Shown: piece after piece, positions 45,788 through 59,965 of the stretch
Layout: each line of letters opens with the position of its first letter
Numbering within the stretch: position 1 is the first letter of the stretch
Assembly (NCBI GenBank): GCA_032719365.1
Contig: CM064861.1
Location: forward strand, 76,752,863-76,816,862
Reading direction: 5' to 3'
Source: Prinsepia uniflora
Lineage: Eukaryota; Streptophyta; Magnoliopsida; Rosales; Rosaceae
DNA: 64,000 nucleotides
Notes under the pieces: generated by a model
What the model was told of the DNA's origin: nothing
Seen by the model: only the letters and a program-made list of their open reading frames with translations
Databases searched by the model: none
Position numbers and translations under genes: made by a program

Positions 45788-48700
45788 ATTTTTGGCCCCG
45801 TTGTTGGGGATTGAAATAATCACTTGTATGATTTCGTTTATGTAAATATGTTCATAATGTAAATATAATAATCATACATATTTTCATACTTGTTTATAAG
45901 TTGTAATACTTGTGGATAAAAACGTTTTTATTTTTAAATTTCTTAAAATAAAAAAAAAATTCCAAAAATAAAAAAAAAATTTGAATATCCGAAAATAAAA
46001 CAAAAATTTTAAAAAAATTGTTTCCTATTGAATGTTTTAGAGTTTCATGAATTCTAAAACCCTTTTCTTCAAAACTTTACTTTCGGAAACAAGTAGCGCT
46101 TTTTTTTGTTTACTTTCTCCTTAATCCTTCGTGATGTGTAGATTTCATCACCACACACTATAGACTCGAATCTATGAACATGAAGTGGGGCGGAGGTTGT
46201 AAACACTTGTGTTTAGTAACCTCTATTTTGAAAACTTTCATCGGTTGGTTATGGTGTCTAGGAGAGTTACGACTGGTGACAAGTGGAGCACTAAGAAAGA
46301 GGACTCCAATGGAGTACATACCCTGGCCAGGATAGCCTCGGGGTGTTCTCGAAATTAGCACTTGCTTCTCGCGTTACATCTATCTCAACTGGCCATAATT
46401 AACGTTGAATGGTGGAGGGGATTGAAATATGTTTATCAGTCGCGCGGGCCGTAAGCCCAGGAAAGTACTATGAGAAGCGAAGTGGGAAAGTTATTCATGT
46501 CACTGTAAGACTCTATCTATTGCATTGGTAGATTGCATACCCTCCCTACGGTTTCATGTTGCTTGGATTTCATCACCGGCCCCCCTAAGACTAAGTGAAT
46601 CTACGGAAGTGAGATCAAAGGTCCAAGCCATTCTTTTCATGCATTGTCAAATAACTCTTATGTCTTATGTTGGTTCTAACGATTTCCCTTTTATGCATTC
46701 ACGCCATTCTTCATGTAGACTTTTATGTGTTGCATTAATTTGGACGTTTTTGAACTTGTGCCTTTGCATGCCATTTTTTTGACTCTACCTTGCATATTCT
46801 TAAACTATTTTTACTTCTTTGCTTTTCCTTATCTATAACCCGTTCATTGTACATACCATTCTATTTTGTGTATATTCCTTTCTATTTCTCGTCATCTTTT
46901 AATGTACATATTCTCACCTCACTCTTTTGAAGGAAAACACAATATTCAATTTACTTAATCTAGGGTCCATGAACTAGATGTAGGGGATGCCCATGTCAAA
47001 GTGATCGCGCATGAACTTGACCTTCGGATTCAAGATGGATTGAAGCCTTACCTAGAGGCAATTGGTGAGCACGATGTAGAGTTCAAAAGAGTTCATTGAC
47101 CTCGCATCGTATGAGTTGATTGAAGCACTTCGTCTAGGCTACGAACGTTAAAATTCAAGCTCTTCTTGGGAGGCATCCCAATGACGGAAAAGTGGAGGAG
47201 GCATCAAACTGAGATTTGCTTTCTTAAACCCTTCACTTTCATACATTGAGAACAATGTCGGATTTAAGTGTGGGGGAACGGTTTACAACTTTATTGAGTT
47301 TTATTTTTTTACAAAAAAAAAACAAAACAAAAAATTTCGAAAAACAACATAAACCCAAAAAGATTTTCTTGTGTTTTAGCTTTTAGTCTTTTCTTAACTT
47401 AGTGTTTTAATGAGTCTTAAGATGTCATTTAACCTGTCGATGTAAGAATGACGGATAAATGAAACAACATGGCAAGAAGATGATCACTACAACTTGAATT
47501 CATTTGTTAATGCTTTATGATTGAATGTTTATGACTTGTAGTAGGTAATGCATATTAAACTGGTATAGAACGAGCAGGTTAAGATTATTATGAATCATAT
47601 GAACCTTATGTGAGCTTTAGAGCCTTATATACTTCTTTATTGAGTGATTCATAGGCGTTCTTTGGTTAAATTGATATATATATATATATATGCCTCATAA
47701 CTACTTGCCATTGTTTTTAATGAACTCTAGAGTACTAGAACTTATTCTATGTGATTTTCAAAGATAAACTCTCTTATTTTGGACATGATTAAGGCAATAG
47801 CGTAAGTACCACTTATCCAAATATCCATGTCCCTACTTGATCACACACGTGTGATCCCCCTAGTTTGACCACTTTGAGACTACATTAAGCCTTTCTTTCA
47901 ACACCCTAAACATCTCTTCATGTAAGCCTAATATAAGACATCCTTTACCCTTGTTCCTTGTTCCTTAGTTGAAGAACATAAAGATGGCGTGATATACAAG
48001 TAAATGATTTGATGAATGAAGACTTATATGTAAGTGAAGGGAAATGGCTGTCTCGAACTATGTTGTTATTCATTGCATTACCTCTCAAAAGAAAAAAAAA
48101 ATTATGAAAAAGAAAATTCAATAAAGAACAAAAGTTCTTTGAGGTACAAAAATTTGAGTTTTGAGCTAAGTCACCTATACTTGTGATTTGGAACAATTAA
48201 GTTTGAGGACCTACATGAAGAATTTCAGCCCCTTGCCCTAATTGCAAGTTCAAAAGATGGGGATAATGAAGATTAAGGCTTAACAAGTTGATACTTGGCC
48301 TATGACTACGGAAAACACGTATGTCTATGTGATGGAGCCTTTGGTTGAGTCCTAGAAAAAAGTTTAACACCACCATCCTAAAAATCCATACCTCTACACG
48401 TAGCCCCATTACAACCTTCAAATAAAGATCTTATGATTCTTGAGATGAGTAAATTTTTATTCGTTGAGTCTATCACTTGAGTAAGCATATGGTTTTGGTT
48501 CATTTGTGCAAGTATGTTCACTATCTTATGGTTCATTTTTGAAATTTTTATGAAGTAACTTACTTTCTATTATGTGAGCATCTTTCTCACATACCTTAAG
48601 TGCAAACACAAACCCTATACACATTGAGTGGAAATCTTGAGTGCATCTCCCTTATGAATTGATTCATATTTATTTTATTCATATTAAGATACATTTCACC

Positions 48701-48950
48701 AAGTTTACTAATTGTCTTACTTTTCAAGGCATTTTGTTTTGATGTATTAACTTTTGAATTCCACATGATATATTGTTCTTCAGTGTAAATCTTTGATGCC
48801 ATATTTATGTCAATACAATTTGAGACAAATGGTTAAGGGCTTAGTAGTTTTTTTTTTTTTTTTAAGAAAAGGAAAGAAAAGTTAGTTTTCAAAGCCTTAG
48901 TTTGTTTTGGTATTTGTTAGGGACTAGCAAAGTCTAAGTGTGGGGGTATT

Positions 48951-50115
48951 TTATAAGCCTTGAATTAAGCATCATTTTATACATTTTATGCTTATCCTTT
49001 AATATTTAAATGCCAAACAACTATAGAAAATAACATATTTTGTGAGAAATGTGCAGAATTGGATAGAGCATGGAAATACAAGAATTTAGACGAAAGAATC
49101 ATCTCAATCGAAGTTATATTGAAGAAGTTATGATAGAATCAAGGGAAGCCACCGAAAAGGGCAAGGAAAATTGGTGGCAAACTATAGAATCCAACATGGT
49201 AGCCCATAAATTGGTTCTGGCCGCGCTTACTGATTCCCGAATGCGACTTTCGGCACGCGCCTCCTGATCAGTAGTAGCCTGTTTCAACGCTCGTCTACCG
49301 AGGAAAATTCCTTTTCTTCAGTGCACGCCTGTCGAACCTACTTCCACGATTTCAGCACGCATCCACGGATTCCCCTTCCAACCCTTCCTTGCGCCATTGA
49401 CCATACGTTGACCACCGAATTCCAACCCAAATTTCGGTGGGCTTCCACCGAATCGTTTCCTACTCAATTCCAGCACCTATTTTCCTTAATTTTTGAGGAA
49501 AATTGTCCAATTCAATTGAATATCGTTTTGTTGGTTAGATCTTTACCTTGTAATTGTCTTTTTCTATTGAATATCGTTTTGTTGGATTGATCTTTAATAT
49601 AATTCTGGTTCTATATCTTATATGAATTTCAATAATCTTCCATGTGTTTCAAAATCTTGGTTTTTGTTATACTTGTATGTTGTGCTTATTGCTTGATTGG
49701 ATATCTAGGGAAATTCCCGAGTCTAGATCATTGAAAGTGTCTAGGATAATTAACAGCATGTACTTGAGATAATATGCTTGTATTCGGTAGAACTAAGGTT
49801 ATGGAATTTCGTAGATTTTGGAATTGGCATAATTTATGAATGAGTTAGGTTTAAAGATGAGTTGACCATGTAAATAATAGATTAGGTTAGATTAAATTAG
49901 ATTAGGTTAGTTAATCACGTATCATAATAGAAAAAATCAACTATCCCCCTAATTAATCAATCTAACGATAATCATGCTTACCCTCAATCCCTAGTTAAGA
50001 ACAATCCCTACATATCAATGCTACAATCTACAAAAAAGGTTTTAATTTGCATATGTTTTTATTAAGTGTTGAGTGTGACTTTGTGTTTACTTTAATGCTT
50101 AGTATTAGCGTATCA
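48951..50115 (+). repeat. 3' LTR of Athila-like element, copy 2
   Basis: Starts TTATAAGCC (from TGATAAGCC) and ends GCGTATCA. It shares the internal deletion with 16276-17444. Confidence 0.88.
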
Positions 50116-50120
50116 ATCGG

Positions 50121-51170
50121 TCGGCTCCTCATTATCCACCTCTATGACGTGAACCGCTGTTGTCCTAACCGTGACGAGCTTGGGCGTATCTTTATTAAAG
50201 GATGGCTGAGAAATTTGATGATTTTTCTATTGCTCTTCCTTTATAAGCCCTCATATCGGTCGACCCTTAAAAGTAGATCATATATATCACGAAACTCCAT
50301 TCCTTCAAACTTTTTCCTAAGGTCTAACGAAAGTCCTCCTTAAGCTAGCTTGAGAAACTCATGTTCTGGCATAAAGACCATACATTTGGTCCTAGCCACC
50401 TTCAACCTGACCATGAATTCTTGAGCCGACTCATTAAAAGTTTGTCTCATTTTTGCCAAGTCGGCCATGGACACTTCTAGCTCGGGTCGATAAAATTGTT
50501 CATGGAAGACTTGCTCTATGGTTGCCCAATTCGGAATGGAATTCCGTGGTAGGTTTTCATACCAGGTGAACGCAACCCCTGTGAGAGTACTCGGGAAGAG
50601 TCTTAACATAAGATCTTCAAGGTGAGCTATTTCTGCACATTGAGCCGTGAATCGACCTATATGATCAACTGTGGATTGAAGTCCATCACCCAAAAAATAG
50701 AGTGAAATCAGGAACTCTGAAACCACGTGGAAATTCTTCCATGTCAAAGTTTTGAGGATACGGCCTCCTGTACACGAGACGGCCGACTCTCGTGGCTAGA
50801 GGAACCACTTCCTTGATCAATTGCTAGACCACACCGCGGTCAAGGGCTCATTATTGGCCGAGTCTATTGTCATAACCATTCAGATGATTTCCTCCATGGT
50901 TTCCCCAACCACCCAGGCTGGTAATCTGATTTATTTATTAGCCAGCAATGTTGCCCCCAGCCGCTGGGTTGGCCTATGATCGAGCCTAATGAAAAGCTTG
51001 ATATGGGTTCGGCCTGAACTGATTGTTCCAACATGGGGGATTATTGTGATTTGGGATATTCCTACCCTGGTTCTTACCCACAGGGTTGTTGTTAGGTTGG
51101 TCGTTTGCTCTAGAATTCTTGGGCTTGAGCACTTACTTGACCCCCGACCGCTGGGTGTCCATTTTGGACA
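50121..51170 (-). pseudogene. Gag capsid of Tat element, copy 2
   Basis: The 135-codon stretch 50747-50340 matches the copy-1 capsid domain with only scattered changes (FTWYENLPRNSIPNWATIEQ, then FNESAQEFMVRLK). The left part (50339-50121) holds the DIYDLLLRVDRYE-like junction in broken frame. The right part (50748-51170) is degenerate and is cut by a solo LTR inserted at 51176. Confidence 0.85.
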
Positions 51171-51175
51171 GGCTG

Positions 51176-54092
51176 TATAACGACCCGTCCCGGGAGCCAG
51201 GATTAGTAGAGTGATTAAGATGGGATTAGTGAGTTTAATCGGTAGTTAGTTGGTTACTTTTGTTTCGTTAGCGTAGAATGACGATTTTGCCCCTAGTTTG
51301 GGCAAAAAGTTGACTTTTAGTTCGGGTGGTCAATGGGGTATTGACCGATGACCGTGACGTAGTTAGGGACGTCACGAGTCCGTAGACAGGTGGTAAGCCC
51401 GATTCCGACATCCGAGGAGGAAGTTATGATGTTCAGAAGGTTGAGGGCATGACCGTAATTTGGTTAAAATAGGGGGAAAGTTGACGTTTCATGTAACGAG
51501 GTTTTGACATATAGATCGAGGACCGTTAGGTAGATCTCGTCGTCCTGAATTCAACGACAGGCGGCACGTTTTCATTGGACGTCGGACGAGCGAGATATGG
51601 GTCTAGAACGGCAATGGCATAATCGTAATTTTAACTCACAAGTAGGGGCATTTTGGTCTTTTGTTGCATTGGGAGTTGGGCCAATCTGATAAGGCCAAGT
51701 GTACATGGGAGATAGGATATTTGTGAGAGGGCTGAGGGGATGGTGACACGTGGGGTTGCTCTATGGGTTCTAGGCGTGTGCACGGTTCCAATTATTTGGG
51801 TTGTGTAGTCGTGCATTCGAGAGCAAAACAGAGATAGAGTGGGAGGAAAATCGATCAGGTGAACGGAGGTGTGAAGTGTTGTGATCTGGTGAGTGAGAGT
51901 AGAGATTAAGGGAGAGTTAAGGAGGGATTTTGAGTGAAAGTGCCGTGAGGAAACTTGAGAGTGTGAGGTGTGAGTTCTCAGAGAGAAACAAAGAAGGAGT
52001 TTAGTGGTGGTGCTGCCGTGTGTTGCTCAAATCATCAAATTGGACCCGTGGTGGCGTTGTGAGGATGGAGGAGAGTCGAACAGACCCAGCGGAGCTCACG
52101 GTGGGGGTTGGTGTGCAGGTAATTTTCTCAATCCCTTTCGATGCTCTGTTTTTCCCGTTTTGTTTAAACGGTTAATCGTGAAGCTAGGGGTAGAGTCGAG
52201 GTGTTTGGTTGGTCCTAATCGACTTCTTAGGTCCTTAGGAACCTGTTAATATCGAAGCCGTGATGGAGGGTGACACGGGTGGCTGGGAGTGCAAACATGG
52301 GCTTTGAACGGGTTTTGTTTCGAGCTAGGGACGACAGATTAGAGGCTGTGTTGGAGTGTTTGGAGTAGGGGAATCGATTATTGGGAAGAGGACGAAGATA
52401 TTAGTGAAAAGAGGAGCAGAAATGGTGGACGGATGGCAGAGAACCGCTCGAGCCGGTTTAGACCGGTCGAGTAGCTGAGGAAGACAATGAACAGTAGTCT
52501 GTGTGTAGGCGCGTGAGGCCCACGCGCAGCCACTTTGGGCGGAGCGTGGAGGCTCGTGCGGCGGTTTTTGGGGAAACTTCCAACTGGGTTTTTGGTCTAG
52601 AAGTTGTAACGAATCTTTTGGGATAGGTTTCGGGTTAATCGGACGTAGTTTGAGGTTAGTTCGACAAGGTTGAAGGTTTAGGGTCTCGGTTCGTTATGTT
52701 TAGAAGTTCGGAAAAATTGGGGAAAATTAGGAGGATCTTAGTAGACGTGTTAGTAACATATTTTGGTGACTGTTGATAGGATCGGGAATCCCCGAGGAAA
52801 CTGAGGAACGTACGGGACACACGAGACGCGAGTGACGTGCCCGGTATATGTGAGTGGACCCCTTCCTTATACTTAAGCATGCATAACTGCTTTTCTATAA
52901 ATGTTTTATGGTTTTACATGTGATTTTATGATTATTGAATCTACTATGTTGGTTTTACATTGTTGCATGTTTTTCGAGAAAGTACGGTTTTTGGCACGTT
53001 TTACGAGAAAGGTTTGATTTCTGATTATGCTGCGATGGTTTTGGGATTTCAAATGATAAGCGATTTTCAATAATTATAAGTGGATTTTGATACATGATTT
53101 GAGGATCAAGGTTTTTTCGGTTTTAGAATCGAATTTCAAGAATCAAGATTTGGTTTTAAAGTTGAAAAGCGGAATTCCGGATTTGGGTTCGGAATGACGG
53201 TTTTGGGCGCCGAAAGGGCATAAGACCAGTGATTTCGGATTCAGGTTTGGATATGGATTTAGAAAAGGTTTTCAAATGGTTTTAGATTGGATTTGCTGGA
53301 TCTGGATATTGGGTTTAAAGACTCGGATATATTGATATTTCCCCCGTAGGCCTGTTGATTTTAAAGACTCGGAGTTTAAAGACTCGGATATTATGAGGCC
53401 TGAATTGAGTTTAAAGACTCGAAGTTTAAAGACTCGGAGTTTATGAGGCCTGGATTGAGTTTAAAGACTCGAGAGTTTAAAGACTCGGATAGGTCCAGCA
53501 GGTTTGATCGGATAACTATTTGTTTGGTATCTATTGGTTTTATGATGTGATGCTTTATGATACGGTTTTATGATGCTTATGACGTGATTTCTATAGCTAT
53601 TTTTATGATGATTCTGCAATGATTTTTATGACGATCCTTAGATGATTTATAACTGTTTTCAACCAATGGGTTATGCATGTGTGTTTTCAAAACGGAGGGC
53701 TAAAACCCTGGTTTGATTATAAAACGGTTTTCGAAACTTTTATTCTTTATGGTCCACTCACACCTTCTGTTTTTAATTGCCCTCCAGGTCGTGGAGCTAG
53801 CGCGGGGGTGTTGACGTCGAGGCAGCGGTAGAGGCATAGAGTACTCGAGAGTGACCCCGGTGTGGTTTTCAATTTTTTCGTTGTGCGTATACTTTGTGTA
53901 TCGGTTTTGTTTTCCTTAGTTTTGGATACTGTGCTCTATATCTTTGTTGACACTGGGTGGTATTAAAATCTCCTGCGTCTGACAGTGTAATTTGTGGTTT
54001 TTCGTGTGAGTGTTTCAGTTTTCGTTCTGGGTTGTCAAAAGGGAGCAGGATTTACCTCGGTTTTTGGGATGGAACCGGGGTGGGTCCTGACA
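51176..54092 (+). mobile_element. Solo LTR, 2917 bp (TGTAACGACCC family)
   Basis: Ends TATAACGACCCGTCC (from TGTAACG) and GGGTCCTGACA. Flanks GGCTG (51171-51175) and AGCTG (54093-54097) are a 5-bp duplication with one mismatch. Copy 1 is uninterrupted here (CAGGCTATTTGCTGATT, near 18505). It carries the GC hairpin at 52509, the module 52850-53787 and the GAGTTTAAAGACTC repeats at 53310-53490. Confidence 0.93.
52850..53787 (+). other. Intron-like LTR module with inverted arms
   Basis: GTGAGTGGAC at 52850-52859, GTCCACTCAC at 53752-53761 and the 3' splice-like GCCCTCCAG/GT ending at 53787. Length 938 bp. Confidence 0.5.
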
Positions 54093-54097
54093 AGCTG

Positions 54098-54499
54098 TTT
54101 GCCGATTCTATCGTTCACCTAAGCAAACTAGTTGCGAAGATCCAGCCGCTGGTTGTTCATCTCAGTTGTGAGCTCGTCAAGCTGCTGGTGCGTCGCTCGA
54201 TTTGTTTCCTCTAACGTCCGAATTAAGTATTGGAAGTCCAATGAGGTTGGCGGATTTGGCTGGACGACCAGCTCTACAAGGTTGTGCGTAGTCTCAACTA
54301 AGGTAGTGTTTGTAGTCACCACCAAGGTTCGGTCGACTTTTAATTGGCCGTTATGGCCTACTTGAGAAATTGGCATTCCAAATGGCTGGATCGACATTGG
54401 AAGTGTTCCAACCATGTTTCTTCTCCTTTGCTCGACTACTAAATTAGGCGGCTGGATTTCTTGGTGGTTTCTAGGATTCCCCCTAGTGCCAATGACCAT
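54098..54499 (-). pseudogene. Gag N-terminal part, copy 2
   Basis: Starts at ATG 54499 with MVIGTRGNPRNHQEIQ and stays open for 123 codons to 54128, longer than the 79 codons left in copy 1. The end has LDELTTEMNNQRLDLRN, a possible short coiled coil. The solo LTR separates it from the capsid. Confidence 0.75.
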
Positions 54500-54653
54500 G
54501 CAATATCAAAATCTAGTGTGTCCCACCAGGTGTGCCAAATATGTTTCCCACGATTGACTAATCAAGCTAATAGAAGGGATTTTGGACCTTCTTCGAATAA
54601 ATGTTCAAGCGTGCCACCACTCGGCCACCAAATGGCCTGAATGGAATTATAAA

Positions 54654-56996
54654 TGTTGGGTGTTCCCCTAAGGCTGACTTCTGACTTTACGATTGTGCGA
54701 CAAAGCAAGGAATATCTTATTGGTCTGAGTTTTTTCACTTTCTTGGGTCAAGGGTGCTTAGGTTTTGAACTTATATATTTTTATATTTTTTTATATGAAT
54801 GAAATGAAGCGCAATAATTAAATCGAGTAAGAAAATTAACTAGGCTTAAAGAAAATAAATTTAAACGTAAACATAATAAATTGATACTTAGAACAAAAGT
54901 AATAATTAAAATTAAAGACAAGGATAATAAACTAAAATTAACGAAGTGATTAAGCAAAACTATCAAACGAACGCTAATCAAACAAACTTGAATCAAAATA
55001 AAAATTGAATAAGAATAAACTTGAATTTAAAACAAAATAATTAAAAGTATTTTGAAAATAAGTATTCCAAAAATAAAATTACTCTAGAAAATTAAGAACT
55101 TGACTAATTAGATCTTGGATATGAAAATCTAGTCTAAGAATTGAAGAGGTGCAAGATAAGAATAAGTTTGTGTGTTGATGTTGGTCTTTTTTTCTTCTCT
55201 TCACCTTAAATTTTTATAGGGTTTAAACAACCCATGAATTTGCCATGCTTGGCCTCTACCCTTCTGACGTGAAAACCTTCCAAGTTGAGCCCCTCAAAAT
55301 CCTTCCAAAATTGATCCGCCTGAAATCCTTCCAAAATTGATCCACCTGAAATCCTTCCAAATCGAGACCACCAAAATCTTTTCAAGTTGAGACCATTCAA
55401 ATCTTTCCAAGTCATATCATTCAAATCTTTCCAAGTCGGATTGGAAAAAACCTGCCTCGTTAAGCTGTCTTGATTCAAGGTCGGATTGATACTGAGATAA
55501 TTGAAAAAGATTCGATCAAAACCTTCTTTTTTCGGGAAGACTCTAGGTTGACATTACCTAGCTTGATTTGTTTCCATATTTCAAAAAATTGACAAATTAA
55601 GGTCGGGCAATGATTGACGAGAACCCGGCCCGCAACCATCTTTCCTTCAAGCTTGGGTGGGTTTGAAATTTAGATTTAGGAAAGAGAAGGTCCAGCCCCA
55701 ATTTGACTGTGTACCATTAGGCCATTCCAAGGAAGCCCAAACTAACGGATACCTATCCGGCCGTGGGTTTTTGTCAAGTTCAACTCGGCCAAGGATTTTT
55801 ACTAAAGCCGACCATGAGGCCATACCTTAGCCAAGTTTTGACCAACTTTGGCTAGAATGATCTTAAGGTTTCTTTTCCTTCATGCAAACCAAAACTATTC
55901 TCTTGCATGCATACACGCCCCAAACTAAGGACACATGTATATGTTTCCCTCAACAACCAATGTGAAATAAATGCAAGTGGCTACTCACATACATTTTTTT
56001 AAAAAAAGAGGAAAAAATAAAACTTGGACTCTTACTCCATCAACAATTGTTGTGAGTCCCATTTGTTCTCCCAATAAAACACATTTGGCTTTCCTCTCAC
56101 TTGTCAACTCAAATATATAATATCCATAGCTAGCTTGGATTGTCAAAGTTTAGTGGAAAGTTTTGAGTACACGTACCCACCTATATACATGAATAAAGGG
56201 GACAATGACTTCCTTTTTATTTTTTTATCCTAGTCATTGCTAGGGCAATGACACCCACATGCACCTCTTTTGCTTTATTTTCTTCCACCCAATCCAAGAA
56301 GCCCTTTTCCTTATATTTCGGTCATCTAATAGGAGGGAAACCACCATTTCCTTTTCCCAAAAGTGCCCACCAGAAAATTCCAGCAAGGAGGACCAATCTT
56401 GGCTACTCAGAAAGAGGAAAGCCACCATTTTTTTCTCCCAAAAGTTCCCAGCCGAAAATCCCAGCAAGGAGAGGCAATCTTGGCTACTCACAAGGGGGAA
56501 AGTCACCATTTCTTCTCCCAAAAGTGCCCAGCTGAAAATCCCAGCAAGGAGGAGCAATCTTGGCTATTCACAAGGAGGAAAGTCACCATTTTCTTCTCCC
56601 AAAAGTGCCCAGCTGAAAATCCAAGCAAGGAGGAGCAATCTTGGCTATTCACAAGGAGGAAAGTCACCATTTTCTTCTGCCAAAAGTGCCCAGCTGAAAA
56701 TTCCAGCAAGGAGGGGCAATCTTGGCTACTCAAAAGGAAGAAAGTCACCATTTTCTTCTCCCAGAAGTGGTCAGCCAAAAATCCCAGCAAGGAGGAGCAA
56801 TCTTGGCTACTCAGAAGGAGGAAAGTCACCATTTTCTTCTGTCAAAAGTGCCCAGCCGAAAATCCCAGCAAGGAGGGGCAATATTGGCTACTCACAAGGA
56901 GGAAAGTCACCATTTTCCTCTCCCAAAAGTGTCCAGCCAAAAATCCACCCTTTGCTTCATTGGGTGGGTTGGACAATTTCACACCACCACCAAACA
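54654..56996 (-). repeat. 5' LTR of Tat element, copy 2
   Basis: Sense start TGTTTGGTGGTGG at 56996 and inferred end ...AACA at 54654. It has eight 81-bp units (CACCATTT at 56342, 56423, 56504, 56584, 56665, 56746, 56827 and 56908; one step is 80), one more than copy 1. TATA-like site at 56187-56180. The leader and gag lie to its left. Confidence 0.82.
56333..56945 (-). repeat. Eight 81-bp tandem repeats in LTR
   Basis: Same unit as 20729-21262 with one extra copy. The extra or replaced unit is near 56584-56665. The resulting 217- and 248-codon open frames are artefacts of the 27-codon period. Confidence 0.96.
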
Positions 56997-58273
56997 ATGA
57001 TATAAAACATAAGTAACTCATATATAATAATCGAATTCAATGTGTACAATCTAATTTATTATTATTTTTTTCCTAAAAAAAAGGTTAATTTGTTATTACA
57101 ACTTTCATATTTGTGAGGAGAGCAAATCTTTCTATTATTTTATTTAAATTTTTTCACTCTGTTACATATATCCAATTAATCATTCATAAGTACAGAATTT
57201 TTGTTAACCACCCAAAAGAAAAAGAAAACTTCCGTGTGTGTATATATATACATAAATTTACATTCTTTATGGGCCTTTAGATTTAGTTTAAATCAATGGT
57301 TCTGATTGGACCCTCATTAATCTTGAAATTAAATGAATGATGACGTGGATTTAATTAATAATTTAAATTTGTTTTTATTAATTTATTGATTTTTCAATTG
57401 AAAATAATTTCCAAATTTAAAAAGAAAATGATTGACAAGAAAATCCTATCAGCATTTTAGCTAGGATTAGCTTCACGATCTGTTAACGTTAGATGAGACA
57501 CTTAGCATCTAAATTCAAGAGCACCACTACCATTGGTGTTATTGAACAACGAAGGTCTTGGAGCCTATATAACTCGGCAGTTTTTTTTTGGTCAAATGAT
57601 GTTTCTTGATTTATCACAAGGATTAAATAACTGCCAACATCGATTGAAAATCTAGTTGGTCTTCAATCATTATATCCCTATCGTTGTAGCGAACTTGAGA
57701 ATATAACAAGCGCTATTTGGAACTTAAATTGTTTCAAATTCTCAGCTTTCATGGATGTTTCAGACTTGAAAGTTGGTGGCCTACTTTTTCAAGGAGTTCA
57801 ATTTGATGATTTTCTCTTCTTCTTGAGTTAAAGCTAGATGTGAGTTTCTATCCATGATCATCATCTTCATTCAGTGACTTGTACGTCACCGAATTATCCA
57901 GCTGAAGATTGGATTCTTGAGTTAAATTCTCCATTTCTTTTTCTTCTTCTATCTGGTTTTTCTCAGAGTTTGGAAGATGAAGGTTTGAATTTTCGAAGCA
58001 AAAGCACAAGGAGAGACCAAGATGGATTTGAGTTTCTATCCATGATCATCATCTTTTTTTCTTTGTTTGAACATTAATTTCGTTTCAATTAGGGTTTTCC
58101 TTTTAGTTTTCTCTTTTGGTGTGTTTGAATGAAGTAATTCATATTTCCACGAGAAAAGTAAATTATGGGAATATATTGCAATTCCTTCATTTAATTTTCC
58201 ATAAATTAGAAATTTGGATATTTAGACATTATCTATATAGGACTTTAGAAATAACATGAATTTAAAATTCGAA
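56997..58273. repeat. Flank repeat R3
   Basis: Matches R1 up to 57736 and R2 up to 58273. No gene is supported. The 67-codon frame at 57874 is not conserved in R2. Confidence 0.85.
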
Positions 58274-59965
58274 TGGGTTGAGAAGCAGATGATTCTTGGT
58301 GTTGCATGACATTGATGGGTGCATCATAGATTTTCATTCACAGCTGCAGCATAGATTTTCATTCACAGCTGCATCAGATGAACTTTGATGTCATCATCTT
58401 CAACTTTCCTCATGTTGGACATTGTCATGGACTAAGTGAAAGAAACCCTCAGCTCATCCAGTAAGTGGTGACAAGTTCTATGGCTTACAAGTTGATTTTT
58501 CGTATGTTAATGTCTTGGTGTTTTAGGAGTGCGAGGACACATGGGGAACATCTAAGTCTTGTATTGATTACCCTCAGGATAAGCTCGATATGCTGAGATA
58601 GGCGAGTATCCGTTTTGGTGGACCTATGTTGGTATTATGGGTCATGTGTTGATCAATGCCTTGAGTAGAGTTTGTAGGCTCCTTATCTCTCATCAATGCC
58701 ATTCATACATTCATCTACTGTTGATATTGGAACCTCAGAATGAGGGGATTATGCTGGGGGTAGATGAATATGGAGCTTTATTAGTTAGTCCCCGAGACTC
58801 ATATTGCTTGACCAGTTGGTTACAACACAACCTTAGGATTCGAATCTTTCCATCATCAGGATGGGGTCAAAGCAGGTGACTGACAAGAATTTGTACTCAA
58901 GGATGGTATTTCTTGGTAGATGTAGGTTGGATTGGTTAGTGAACTGGTCGGATTGTCTCTAGTGTTCTTAAGGTGTATGTGTTGAACACATCTCAAGTAT
59001 TGGTAGAGTGATCGGGAGAACTCAGAGAGGATTTTGGGTATTAATATACGATTTGTCCAAACCTGAGATCGGACGAACAAGTATAGTGTTGGGCCATGAT
59101 GGCATGGTAGCCGTATGATAGTCATTGGATTCGAGATTGATGAAGTACGATAGTCGGATTGGATCAGAGATAGACACGGTATGGTAATCGGATTGGATCC
59201 GATGTTGACATTTCATTGGTATACTTGGACCAGTTGTCGAATACTGTGCTCTAGAGGCGAGGGACTTTAGAGGGTTCAGTTATTGTACGAGTTCGGAGCT
59301 CAAGGCCATGGTTTGTTGGTAAGAGGAACCTTGATGAAACAGATTCGTAGTTTTCTAATATGGAGCAAGTATTTGATATGTTCATGATAAACTCTAGATA
59401 AGTGAGAAGCCGGATGGGGACTTGAGAGGAGCCAAGATCACAGAGTTGGTCTCCAGGTGAGTTAAGGTACCAGAGGATGACTCTGGTGGGAGTCGGGTTT
59501 CCAGTAGGGAACTCGAATGGAGACAGAGAAGCTGATAAGTTACCGGTTGGTCGCAATGCTTCATCGTGGGTGTTGTTGATGGCTGAGACTTCCTTATGGA
59601 AGATGACTTGGTGACTGCTCAATGGGAGCAGAGATGTCAGGCTGGGTTCTGAGATGCACCTGCATAGGTGATAGGTGAGGTTGATGAGTGTCTATGCTTT
59701 GAGCGAGGTTTGGGAGTTTGAGTTCTAGTCGCAGTTTGATCACTTACTTGTCGGGTACTATCACTCAAGATAAGCCGGGATTAGGCATTGGTCGTTGGAC
59801 CCTAGTTGAAGGCGTGTGACGCTTGTTTCTTGTGTGTACTGGGCATGGATTTTGGACATGGATCTACACGTAGAAGCCTCAGTTTGGAGGCAGGATTGGA
59901 TTTCCATAGTTTTGGTCAAAGGTCAGTGTGAATTTTGCAGATGAAATTCTTTAACGGGGGTAGAT
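58274..59965 (+). pseudogene. Decayed internal region of a plus-strand Ty3/gypsy element
   Basis: It ends in a purine-rich TTTAACGGGGGTAGAT directly before the LTR at 59966, as expected for the 3' internal end. Near 58637 the translation GHVLINALSRV recalls the NVVADALSRK motif between RNase H and integrase of chromoviruses. Nothing else is clear; stops are frequent. Confidence 0.5.

Larger units (their letters stand above)
44515..50115 (+). mobile_element. Non-autonomous Athila-like element, copy 2
   Basis: Same element and same insertion point as 10752-17444. It has a 5' LTR (44515-45787, start deleted), primer site (45793-45810, TGGCCCCGTTGTTGGGGA), one 374-bp unit (about 46000-46375), an Athila-type TTGGGAGGCATCCCAATG near 47166 and a 3' LTR (48951-50115). 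The right target duplication is ATCGG (50116-50120). It has no coding capacity. Confidence 0.9.
27255..56996 (-). mobile_element. Tat/Ogre-like Ty3/gypsy retrotransposon, copy 2 (near complete, nested)
   Basis: Sense order from the right: 5' LTR (56996-54654), gag, linker, protease, RT, RNase H, integrase (ending 35694), a long 3' region with an antisense PMD gene, polypurine tract (28143-28133) and a 3' LTR truncated at 27255. Removing the four insertions (2917, 5601, 2565 and 3138 bp) leaves about 15.5 kb, within the large sizes known for Tat/Ogre elements. Stops and frameshifts make it inactive. Confidence 0.88.
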